Shown here piece after piece: positions 1-8,251 of a DNA stretch of 25,610 nt. Every line of letters begins with the position of its first letter. Position 1 is the first letter of the stretch. The DNA is from Coemansia sp. RSA 922 (Eukaryota > Kickxellomycota > Kickxellomycetes > Kickxellales > Kickxellaceae). The position numbers were made by a program, and so were the translations under genes. The notes under the pieces were generated by a model. The model was given only the letters and a program-made list of their open reading frames with translations, had not been told where the DNA came from and ran no database searches. Where the stretch lies: NCBI GenBank assembly GCA_027577415.1, contig JANBQS010000225.1:1-25610 (forward strand), in the 5' to 3' direction.

Positions 1-231
1 ATAGGAACAAAGCTGCGATTCCGGCGAACGCGCCCCAACGAGTACTGGTACCAACCCTAATCGATTCACAAAAAATAAAGTTGTTTTAAATTAGAAAGTA
101 CACCTTTTTTGGTCGTCTATTCGCCCCCTTTTTTGGTTGGTGGATTCTGCTTACCAGTAACGAGCGGTCTCTGCAGAGTAACCCCGGATGTTGGCACGGA
201 ATTTGGGCTGAATAGGAGGATTGCGAACCAT
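1..231 (-). CDS. QCR10: QCR10-like cytochrome bc1 complex subunit, 5' part, runs off the left edge
   Basis: This two-exon model on the minus strand is too short for a single long ORF. Exon 1 (231-155) starts at an ATG and encodes 25 residues plus two bases, beginning MVRNPPIQPKFR. It ends at a good donor (GTAAGC, 154-149). The intron is 98 nt and ends in TTAG. Exon 2 (56-1) stays open to the window edge and encodes a TRWGAFAGIAALFL-like segment, the start of a membrane helix. A short basic N-terminus followed by an RWxxFAxxAxxFxF helix resembles fungal Qcr10, a small single-helix subunit of respiratory complex III in the inner mitochondrial membrane. The splice sites, frame and hydrophobic segment are seen directly; the family name is inferred from only about 44 residues. 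The gene is divergent from the NIT2 homologue, with about 210 bp between the two starts. Confidence 0.5.
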
Positions 232-441
232 TGTATATAAATCGAAATAAAAAATAACGTAGAAAAAAAAGTGTTGAATTGAGTCAATGCATTTTGATGG
301 AGCTGTTTACTGATAACAGCCTATTTCTAATCAAATCATATGATTAGCAAGCAGTGCGTCATATGTAGTGATGATGTGTTCTTTTTTTTTTGGTCGTTTC
401 TTTTTCTCACACTCCTCGTTATCTCTCTATATTTATCAGCT

Positions 442-1290
442 ATGTCTTCTCTTAAACTAGCACTTGTTCAGCTTGCCGTGGGTGCGCAAAAGGCGGCCAA
501 CCTCGCCAGAGCGCGCAGCAAGGTACTGGAGGCAGCCAAAGCTGGTGCCAATATCGTTGTATTGCCCGAGTGCTTCAACTCGCCATATGGAACGCAGTAC
601 TTTGGGCAGTACGCCGAGGAAATAGACAGCGCTAAACCGAGTCCAAGTATCCAGGCGTTGTCTGATATGGCACGCGACAGCAAAGTATATCTAGTGGGCG
701 GGTCTATACCCGAGCTTGAGAAGAGTACTGGCGACCTATTCAACACATGTACTGTATGGAGTCCTGAGGGCGAAATGGTGGCCAAGCACCGGAAGCTGCA
801 CCTGTTTGATATAGATTTCCCGGGCAAAATAGTGTTCAAGGAGAGCGAGGTACTGAAACCTGGTAACACACTGACTGATTTTTCTACGCCGTGGGGCAAG
901 TTTGGCGTGGCTATCTGCTATGATATGAGGTTTCCTGAGGTGGCTATGATTGCGGCTCGGAGAGGATGTGTGGGTATGATATATCCTGGAGCCTTTAACC
1001 AGACTACGGGCCCCTTGCACTGGGAGCTGCTGTTGAGGGCTAGGGCTGTGGATAACCAGATCTTTACTGCGGCGTGCTCGCCTGCTTTGGATAAAGAGGC
1101 TACGTATCATGCCTGGGGACATTCGACTATTATGGACCCGTATGCGCGGGTCGTTGGAACTACCGCTGATGCTGAAGATATCGTCTATGGAACACTTGAC
1201 TTGGACCTGGTGGATGAGGTCCGCAAATCCGTACCTGTCTACTCGCAGCGCCGATTTGATATCTATGCGGATGTATCCAAGACCACATAA
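442..1290 (+). CDS. NIT2: Omega-amidase / nitrilase-family hydrolase (NIT2/Nit3 type)
   Basis: This 282-residue carbon-nitrogen hydrolase is the length expected for NIT2. The Glu-Lys-Cys triad is visible: Glu43 in LPECFNSPYG, Lys118 in KHRKLHLFDID, and Cys159 in ICYDMRFPE. Enzymes of this branch hydrolyse alpha-ketoglutaramate and alpha-ketosuccinamate to the 2-oxo acid plus ammonia, clearing by-products of glutamine and asparagine transamination. They act in the cytosol or mitochondria. The start was placed at ATG 442 (MSSLKLALVQL), where family similarity begins. The frame is open back to an upstream ATG at 340, which would add 34 mostly hydrophobic residues. The gene has no intron in the coding region. 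RFA2 follows on the same strand after about 190 bp. Confidence in the family is high; the exact substrate is inferred. Confidence 0.93.
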   Translation: MSSLKLALVQLAVGAQKAANLARARSKVLEAAKAGANIVVLPECFNSPYGTQYFGQYAEEIDSAKPSPSIQALSDMARDSKVYLVGGSIPELEKSTGDLFNTCTVWSPEGEMVAKHRKLHLFDIDFPGKIVFKESEVLKPGNTLTDFSTPWGKFGVAICYDMRFPEVAMIAARRGCVGMIYPGAFNQTTGPLHWELLLRARAVDNQIFTAACSPALDKEATYHAWGHSTIMDPYARVVGTTADAEDIVYGTLDLDLVDEVRKSVPVYSQRRFDIYADVSKTT

Positions 1291-1481
1291 TTTGATTTTG
1301 ACGCGTGTGTGTAATCAAACGGCCCAAGCAACGCGTCATTGTGCGCAGCAAGTTTTTTTTTCCTCTTGCTCTTTAGCACTGCTAATATCGATTGATAGCA
1401 GCTCTTCTCTTCATCTTTTCTTCTTATATTTTTATCTTTTTTATTTTGAATCTAAAAGGAATCTCTCTAAATTATCATCAA

Positions 1482-2544
1482 ATGAGTAAGTTGACAAGTA
1501 TTACTGCTGTTACTCCGCCACTGTGGCGCAGGCCCTTTCATGTAACCAAACTGTTTCTTGGGTGAATTTGGGTGTTGGCTAAAACTTTATCTGAAAGTAT
1601 TTTTTCTATTGGAGTTAGGTTTTGGAGGCGGCTATAACCAACAGGGTGGCGGACAAGAGTTTTCGTATGGCGGTAACGACGGTGGAGGTAACAAGAGCTC
1701 TGGTGGAGGATGGATGAACAGTAGCACTGGAGGTGGCGGTGACGAGGACAACAAAACGCGTGGCGGGTACAAGAACCAGACACTCCGGCCCGTGACGATC
1801 AAGCAACTCATAGAGGTTCCCGCCACCACCGCTGACGCGCCTATTGTCATTGATGGCGGCGAGGTCAAGAACATTACTTTTGTCGGGGTGGTGCGTAGCG
1901 TGCTTCAGCAGCCCATCAACATTATATACTCGATTGAGGACGGCACGGGCAAGATCGACGTGCGCGTGTGGACTGGCGGCAACGACCAGGGTGGCGACAT
2001 GGGCGATGACGGCCAGGAAGTGTCTAACCAGATGGCGGACCCCAATATCACTGTGGGCAAGTATGTGCGTGTGTATGGCGAGCTTCGGTTCTTCAACGGG
2101 AAGCGCAATGTGTCGTCGCATAAGGTGCGCTTGGTGACTGATCATAACGAGATCGCATATCATGGTATGGAGGCCATCTATGTGCACTTGAATAAGACCC
2201 GCGGTCCTCCGCCGGCGCTGGGCCAACATGCTGCGCAGGGTGCTGGACAGGGGTCGGGAGTCGGCAGCTCGTCGGTGTACTCGTCCGGTGGTGCTGTGGG
2301 CGGATATGGAGGCATGGGTGGCAATAACCAGGGCCTGACGCCTATCCAGGCGGCTATTCTGGACGTCATCACGGCATCGCCGCCTGGCTCAGAAGGCCTG
2401 GAAATTGCGGTTATCAAGCAGAGACTGACTGGCCGGTACCCAAGCAACCAGATCGCGGACACGGTTGAGTGGCTCATTTGTGAGGGACATCTCTACAACA
2501 CCATTGACGAAAACCACGTTCAGTCCACGAGCATGAGCGGATAG
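1482..2544 (+). CDS. RFA2: Replication protein A 32-kDa subunit (RPA2/Rfa2), two exons
   Basis: The model joins 1482-1485 and 1619-2544 and gives 309 residues. Exon 1 holds only ATG plus one base, ending at donor GTAAGT (1486). A 133-nt intron ends in TTAG (1618). The join reads MSFGGGYNQQGGG, a glycine-rich N-terminus typical of this subunit and the usual site of phosphorylation. An OB-fold spans roughly residues 60-185, from RPVTIKQL through FVGVVRSV and EDGTGKIDVRVW to ITVGKYVRVYGELR. A Gly/Ser-rich linker leads to a winged helix at about 241-309, beginning LTPIQAAILDVI. RPA2 is the middle subunit of the heterotrimer that coats single-stranded DNA in replication, repair and recombination; the winged helix recruits repair partners. 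The longer upstream reading (TTG or later ATG) would translate the intron, so it was not used. Confidence 0.92.
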
Positions 2545-2925
2545 CGACTTTTTTTTTTGTTCTTCCCCAATACTAGTATACCTTTCTCTCGTCAACTCTT
2601 TTATCTTTGGCTCGATCTGGGGTTTTTTTGTTGTTGAGCTTTATGCGGAACGGCTCCTTTTGAGCAAAGCGGGTTGACGAGCGCGGAGCACTTGATTGTT
2701 GAGTTCCTGGTCCTTGACAATGAAGCTTTCTATTGGCGGGCCTGGGCTAATTACATCTCTGCCTCAACCACGTTGTGTCAGAGATTTAATCGACCTGCCA
2801 AAGTGGCCTTTTTTTCCTTTATTTAGCTTTCTGCATTTCTCTTTCTAAATTTATATTTTCTTCGCCTTCCCTTCCTTTCTTTTGCTATTTTTTTGGTCGC
2901 ACATTTGGCAACAGATAATCTCAAC
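2545..2925. other. Intergenic: RFA2 3' flank and promoter/leader of the SBDS-fold gene
   Basis: No coding exon is supported in this stretch. A T-run follows the RFA2 stop. From about 2810 to 2910 the plus strand is a pyrimidine-rich leader (TTTATTTAGC, then CT-rich) running to the ATG at 2926, like the leaders of other genes in the window. Short frames here lack family features. Confidence 0.6.
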
Positions 2926-3686
2926 ATGCCTCTAATGACATTTAAGACGCCCGAGCGTGTGTGCTGGAGTGACGAAAAGGCTGGTCGCACTTTCTTTGTT
3001 GTCGCCAACACCGAAACTACGTCAAAGTGGAGGGCTAACCCGAAAACGCCGTTGGAGGATGTTGTTTACTGTAAGTACCGAGCTTGAATGAGCCCGCTAC
3101 AACTGCTTGGCTGCGTAGTGCGATACCTGATATCGCTGGTGCTTGTGCCCAAAACTCTTCAGAGAAAAAAATGTGTGGGTCTCTTTGGAGGTGGGTGTGA
3201 ACGAAAACTACCATCAAGCATGGCTTTTCTCTCTCTCCCCCTCTTGTTTTCCCATCACTCTCTCATCTTTCCTGAATGGGCAAGCAGAGAGGTCACATGT
3301 ACAAAACCGCCCACTTTGCCCGTTTTTGTGCCTGTTTTCATTTCTTTATTTTAAACGTTGTATTGACGCAAAGTTTTTTTTTTGTTTGGTCTGATTCTAT
3401 CGGTCTTGTAGCTGCCAATGTGTATAGCTTCAAGAACGGTATCGATGGGTTTTCTCGCGTTGCGTCAGAGGAGGAGTTACAGACGACGTTCAAAACTACA
3501 GATCCCACAGCAGTCATCAAAAGCATACTCTCTGCTGGTGACATTTTTATGAAGGAGTTTGAGCTAGAAGTCGAGTCGCAGACCACATCTGCTATGAACG
3601 CCGCTTCTTCTGCTGCTACTGCTGCATCTAGCGTCGCTACCAGTGCCCTGGGAAACGTCAAAGGCTATCTGTCTGGGTTCTGGTGA
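2926..3686 (+). CDS. RTC3: SBDS-N-domain protein, Rtc3-like, two exons
   Basis: The model joins 2926-3070 and 3412-3686 and gives 139 residues. Exon 1 starts MPLMTFKTPERVCW and ends at donor GTAAGT. The 341-nt intron ends CTTGTAG. The codon split T|CT keeps frame and gives a continuous domain: KWRANPKTPLEDVV, then VYSFKNGIDGFSRVASEEEL, then AVIKSILSAGDI. This order (NP..LEDVV, G..G, AS..EL, VI..IL..G) is that of stand-alone SBDS N-terminal-domain proteins such as yeast Rtc3. Those proteins are small and linked to RNA metabolism and telomere capping, with no settled biochemistry. After the domain comes an Ala/Ser-rich tail (about residues 108-139) ending YLSGFW, longer than I would expect for the family. 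The gene symbol is given by fold similarity only. Confidence 0.7.
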
Positions 3687-4453
3687 TTTTTTATATAGAT
3701 CCTTGGCTCAAATTATCCTGCCTTCTTATCTGCGGCGAGAGGCCCGCCCGTCGTCAATGTTTCTATTTCTTTTCTTTTTCTAATTTCTAGTGCTTGTCGC
3801 TATGCCAGCTATTATTTTATTTTTGCGCACACTTGCTACTTTAAAAATATAACCGTATCATTTTTTTTACTAGAGCGGAGATTGAAAGCACTTATTACAA
3901 TTATGCAATAGCTTTGGTAATTGTCTGTGCGTCAGTAGCTTCCGCATTGTACAAAGCGCTGCATGGGGGTTTTTTGGTCAGGGGAGGTGCTAAAGCTTCA
4001 CTTCAATTGCTTGTCAGATGAACATTCGGTAAATCTCGTCTCTCCAACTGGCAAATTTTTTTTTTACTCGGTGAACCGAACCACAATGGAGGTAAATTAA
4101 GCGAAGGGGCCACACAATGGATACATTCATCCATTGCCTTCATCTATGTATGTCAAATCAACAACATGCATACCGACAACGCCTTGTCTGTTGCTATTTC
4201 AATTGTAATATTACACGTAGGAATGTATTTCTCTATTCTAAATTGCTTGTGTATAGATTTGTTACAATAAGTTTTTTTTGTGTGTGGTTCTCTATATTTA
4301 AATCAACAACAACAAAAAAACTGGTATGAATAAAACTTTAAATACAAACGGATGTTGGCGACACTGCGTTGATTGACATGCAATTGTGTATTTTGGCAAG
4401 TTGCGCAGCTAATTGCATAATGGCGCAAAAAAAATGCACACACACCCCCTGGG
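3687..4453. other. AT-rich intergenic region with a possible minus-strand terminal exon
   Basis: No confident gene lies here. The region is AT-rich with several T and A runs. On the minus strand, 3989-3901 is an open segment preceded by TTTAG and ending in TAA. It would encode 28 residues ending TDAQTITKAIA and could be the second exon of the micro-ORF at 4454-4543. The rest looks like the 3' flank of the SBDS-fold gene. Confidence 0.4.
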
Positions 4454-4543
4454 CTATTTACCCTCCATTACTTGCACGTCCTCAATATGTCCGTCCTCGT
4501 GAATTAGTGGCACGCCCCCATCCTTGTAGCTGTCACCGTACAT
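4454..4543 (-). CDS. Candidate micro-ORF or first exon of a small unknown gene
   Basis: The minus strand has an ATG at 4543 opening a 29-codon frame that begins MYGDSYKDGGVPLIHEDG and ends with TAG at 4454. The composition is acidic and soluble and looks coding. Upstream on the same strand is a promoter-like arrangement: TAAATA (4746-4741), then about 190 nt of pyrimidine-rich leader, matching the layout of the chitinase A promoter. The frame also contains donors (GTAATG, and GTAAAT at 4461). Splicing from 4461 to the acceptor before 3989 would keep frame and give a 56-residue protein. I do not recognise the family. It could be a real microprotein, a first exon, or chance. Confidence 0.35.
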   Translation of the reverse strand: MYGDSYKDGGVPLIHEDGHIEDVQVMEGK

Positions 4544-5406
4544 GATACAAAAAGTAGTACAAAAAAGGGAAACAGGTGTGAAAGTGCAAGAAACACGGAA
4601 AACTTATTTTGGGGGAGGTTGGTTGTTGAAGCAAAAAAAAATGGAAAAGGAATTGGAATTAAAAAAAAAGAGGGAGTTCAATGTTGCGGGGACGGCAAGA
4701 AGAGATGTGGCGGCTAGAGGAGGAGGGAGGCCGTAGCCGGTATTTATGTAGTTTTCAAATTCATGTCAAGCTCTCTCATACATTGCGATACTCGGGGCTT
4801 CCTTTTTTGTTCTCAATTGTCACCCGGCTTGTAAATAATTGGTGCCAGCTTGCAGCGCCTTGCTTCTCTTTCTATTTTCCTTTTTGCTTGTTTATGCATT
4901 AGCTCAGATTGTTGAAGGAAAGGTCCGCCGACATCTCAGTTTTTATTCATGTTACACACCCCTCCAGCATTCGCATGTCACTAATACCCGCTAGTATAGG
5001 CAATTATGTCGACAAAAAAAAAGATTTGATTTCCTAGAAGGCGTATTGCTCTGCAACTCTGTATAATAGATTCTCGAGGCTGGTATTGTTTGATATACAC
5101 GTACAAAAAAATGCGAATGATGAACATGTGGAGAAAGACATGAGCAACTGCGCCCTAATCTATTATATTGCAAATAGTGATGCATGTTTCCACTCATCTC
5201 CTGACGATCAGCAGCATTTCACTTTTATATTTCACTCTTGAGACACGCACATCATTCATGCATCTATTGACCAGCGACAGACTAATGATTGCTCAATAAC
5301 AGGACTCAGCATTTCATAGGCAAAAGAACGCGGCACCGAGTCAAAGACCGGAAAATAGAGAACCACGTATAGGTAGATTAATTATCTCAAGGCATAGAAT
5401 TGACTT

Positions 5407-5448
<42 letters not shown>

Positions 5449-5455
5449 CAATATA
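4544..5455. other. Intergenic: micro-ORF promoter and chitinase A 3' flank
   Basis: The left part (to about 4750) is purine-rich on the plus strand, i.e. a CT-rich leader read on the minus strand. The rest, up to the chitinase A stop, is AT-rich with only short frames that lack recognisable motifs. A TAA microsatellite lies at the right end (listed separately). Confidence 0.5.
5408..5446. repeat. TAA/TTA trinucleotide microsatellite
   Basis: An uninterrupted TAA tract of about 13 units starts just after TTG at 5406. It lies about 10 bp downstream of the chitinase A stop codon, so it should be transcribed as UUA repeats in that gene's 3' UTR. It is likely length-polymorphic. Confidence 0.9.
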
Positions 5456-7189
5456 CTACGTGCTAATAAAGACGGCTGAGGCAGTATCTGGAAGTGCGTA
5501 CTGGCCACTAAAGGTGCCTGTAATCTTGAAGTAAGCAGCCATGTTCTGCAAACTCTCAGCATTGCGATCTGAGCTGATCGTGATAGTGTTCCCGTTCACG
5601 CCCAAGCTACCACGGCTAGTAGAGTCGGCCGTCTGACCAGCGGGCAGCTTGAACGAAATTAGCCAGTTACCAGTAAAGGCGCTCTTGTTGGCCTGGATCT
5701 TTACCACCGTGGTGTACTTGTTATCAACAATGTCGCCGGCGACAAACTCGACACGGGTGGGGATGTTGGCAATGGCAGAGGCAGGCTTGGGACGCAGATT
5801 GGCGGCCGTGATCAGGGGCGACCTTGTCAGATCGGCGCGCTTGCTGAACGAAGAGGTTCCTGATATAGCACAAGTATTGGTGGGACGGCCATTAGACCAG
5901 TCGCATGTCGCTACGCCTCCACTCATGTAGCAGTATGTTCCCGGCGTGCATGACGAAGTGTACCACTTGCCCTGGTTACAAAGAGCAAAGCTCTGCCCGT
6001 TGCACCCTTGCTGGCCGCCTGAACACGTGGCACCACTGACAGGGCACGATGCGGGAGTGGAGCTGCTAGATGGTTGAGCCGAAGAAGAGCTAGATGTGCT
6101 AACAACAGTGGTCGTGGAAGGCGAGCTGGCTGTGCTATAAGCAGGAGTTGACACGGTGTTCGAGGTGCTTGCTGGATTGCTTGACGACGCCGTTGTGCTC
6201 GACGACGCTGTTGTGCTTGTAGATGATGTGGTTCCACCACCATTGTTGCTACAAGAACCGCCCGCATCTAGCATGGCACGAATCGAGCCAGCCAAACCGC
6301 TCGAGCGCGCCTGGCTGACATCCCAAGTCATTATTCCGCCAAGACTAGTGTACTTTGAACGCACAGCATTGAAGATCGTGCTTAATGTAGAACCGTCAGT
6401 ATAGCCAGACGATGCTGCCGAGGGTCCTCCTGGGGCGCCAATATAGATCTTGACGTTCTTGTTGAGCGACTGAGTCTTGGCCCAGTTGTCCCAGTCAGCA
6501 AAGTTAAACCAAGTCGGGTACGCATTCAAACCGCAGTAGTTGTTGTAGAACTGAACGTAGACCATGTCGATCCAGGCGCTGTTCAATGTGGAGCCTAGGT
6601 ATGAGTCGGGGAATGGACACTGAGGCGCAGCGGCGATATAGTACTGTCTGCTGGGGTCAGATGCATAGTGCGTGCGGAGCTGGCTAATAAAGGCAGTGTA
6701 ACCAGAGGCGCTGCCACCTTCGATATCCAAGTCAATGCCGTCGAGTACGGCGTCATCAAAGGGTCGCTGCGCCGCAGTGCCCTTGAAAAACATATTCCAC
6801 ATTGTGTCGGCGAACTGAGATGCTTGAGAGTCGCTGGAGAATCCATAGGAGCCAGCTGCTCCACCCATGCTCAAAACGACCGCCTTGCCCTTGGACTGGC
6901 ATAATTTAATATCGGCCGCAATGTTCGGGCAGTGAAGCAATGAGCTGCCTTCAAAGGTGGTCTCGCAAGCGTTGGCAAAGTTGAGTATGATGTTGGGGAA
7001 TCCGTTCATAAATGCTAGAACAATCACGTCCTCAGTGGCGTCGGCACAGTAAGATCCTAAAGTCTTTTGGTTTCGCGCCGAGTTTTGGCCATAGTAAGAA
7101 GCGTAGTTGGAGTTGCAGTTGACGTTAAACGCGGTGGCATACCCCGCCAATGTGGCAAGGACGGCAAGTGGTGTTGAGAAAAGCCTCAT
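5456..7189 (-). CDS. CTS1: Chitinase A: GH18 Cts1-type endochitinase with CBM19-like and C-terminal beta domains
   Basis: This is a secreted 577-residue chitinase with no introns. ATG 7189 gives a clean signal peptide (MRLFSTPLAVLATLAGYATA, mature end FNVNC); the frame extends only to a TTG upstream. The GH18 catalytic domain spans about 21-313, with the DxxDxDxE motif at Asp150-Glu157 (DGIDLDIE, Glu157 the acid/base), a YYGQNSARNQ start and a VQFYNNYCG strand. A Ser/Thr-rich linker (about 315-380) is probably O-mannosylated. A cysteine-rich module (about 382-440, CPVSGATC through GCNGQSFALCNQGKW to TCDW) resembles CBM19. A Lys-Arg pair at 450-451 precedes a C-terminal beta-rich domain (about 475-577). 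Enzymes of this type hydrolyse chitin during cell separation and wall remodelling. It is the inverted paralogue of chitinase B. Confidence 0.95.
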   Translation of the reverse strand: MRLFSTPLAVLATLAGYATAFNVNCNSNYASYYGQNSARNQKTLGSYCADATEDVIVLAFMNGFPNIILNFANACETTFEGSSLLHCPNIAADIKLCQSKGKAVVLSMGGAAGSYGFSSDSQASQFADTMWNMFFKGTAAQRPFDDAVLDGIDLDIEGGSASGYTAFISQLRTHYASDPSRQYYIAAAPQCPFPDSYLGSTLNSAWIDMVYVQFYNNYCGLNAYPTWFNFADWDNWAKTQSLNKNVKIYIGAPGGPSAASSGYTDGSTLSTIFNAVRSKYTSLGGIMTWDVSQARSSGLAGSIRAMLDAGGSCSNNGGGTTSSTSTTASSSTTASSSNPASTSNTVSTPAYSTASSPSTTTVVSTSSSSSAQPSSSSTPASCPVSGATCSGGQQGCNGQSFALCNQGKWYTSSCTPGTYCYMSGGVATCDWSNGRPTNTCAISGTSSFSKRADLTRSPLITAANLRPKPASAIANIPTRVEFVAGDIVDNKYTTVVKIQANKSAFTGNWLISFKLPAGQTADSTSRGSLGVNGNTITISSDRNAESLQNMAAYFKITGTFSGQYALPDTASAVFIST

Positions 7190-8251
7190 TGTCAGAAAGG
7201 ACAAGCGCCTTGATCAGAATATTATGCGGTAGTAAGGGCGTAAGGGAGTACAACTTAGAGAACCAGTCTCTAGTATTAATAGGAACAAAAAGTGGTGAGA
7301 GGGAGCGTAGGGAGAGTTATTTTGGACGGGTGGATGTGGAGTTGGTCTGAATGCTAATCTTATTTTGCACATCTCCCCCAAGCAATATATATACGCACTA
7401 CTATTTACATAGCGGTGGCAGGAGCCCAAGATGCCAAGCACTTCAGCTAGTTCGTTCTCCCCATTTTGGTCTTCATGTCTCGCAAGTGACATGTCTCTTC
7501 TCTTGCTCATAAAGCGAGAACAATGAATATTTGCTGCATAAAGATTAGACGGAAGGACATGTGTAATCCATACTAAACCACATCGCTGTTGGCCAAATAC
7601 TTTTTCCTACACATCTTGTCTAGTTTTTTTCCCTTGTGATGTGCAGTCCTATGCTATGTGAGCACGTAGGTCATATTGTCGGCCGCATTCCGGCGCAATT
7701 CATGCAGACACCGTCCTTGCAACCTGGGTTTTTGGGATAGGGAATACGTAATGCGCATCACAGGCCCGCCCTATTCCAAACCATGTGCACGTCCGCTATA
7801 TTAATTTGTCCATGGTGGAAAGTAATCAAAAACACGGTCCCATGCCCTGTCACATTGTATTGCTCCCCCCGCTCGGCAGCAAGCGATGAAACTCCGAGCT
7901 GAAGGATGGCGCTAGGAGTTGCTTCGGCCATTATACTATGCGCTACGCACTTTATATGCATGCGGAAACAGCGATATAGCGCCCGCAGCTGCAGCCACAG
8001 CAGCACATGTCACACAAACCACCTCTTACATACATTGGCATTCTGCCTTTTTGTTTACCGTAGACCACACAATTGATAAGCACAATTTCATATTCATATT
8101 CAATTAAAGTGCTTACTCGCTGGGTAAGAATGGCGGACTCACTGCCGGCTCAGCGCAAAACCAAACCATGCCACTTTAGCAGGTATTCCAAAGTTGTCAT
8201 AAATCTATTTTAAAAAAGAACGCAATAAAGGTGCAGGAGCGTTACGCCCGT
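7190..8251. other. Intergenic: chitinase A promoter and TRL1 3' flank
   Basis: The right-hand part is the TRL1 3' flank and the left part the chitinase A promoter and leader. No supported gene was found. A 57-codon minus-strand frame at 7931-7758 was considered and rejected. Confidence 0.6.
7386..7393 (-). promoter_or_regulatory. Putative TATA box of chitinase A
   Basis: TATATATA lies about 195 bp upstream of ATG 7189. On the minus strand it is followed by a pyrimidine-rich leader (ACTCCACATCCACCCG and onward), the pattern expected between a TATA box and a start codon. Confidence 0.45.

Noticed and set aside
5116..5210. ATGATGA followed by GTGATGC and CTGA, like C, C' and D boxes
   Set aside because: No D' box and no pairing of the flanks that would make a terminal stem; most likely chance in AT-rich sequence.
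7190..7204. Five extra N-terminal residues for chitinase A
   Set aside because: That start is a TTG. ATG 7189 gives a proper signal peptide directly.
7758..7931. Minus-strand 57-codon ORF (MAEATPSAILQLGV onward) below a TATAAA
   Set aside because: The TATA element is only about 20 bp before the ATG, so transcription would start inside the ORF. There is no recognisable motif and it lies in ordinary intergenic sequence.
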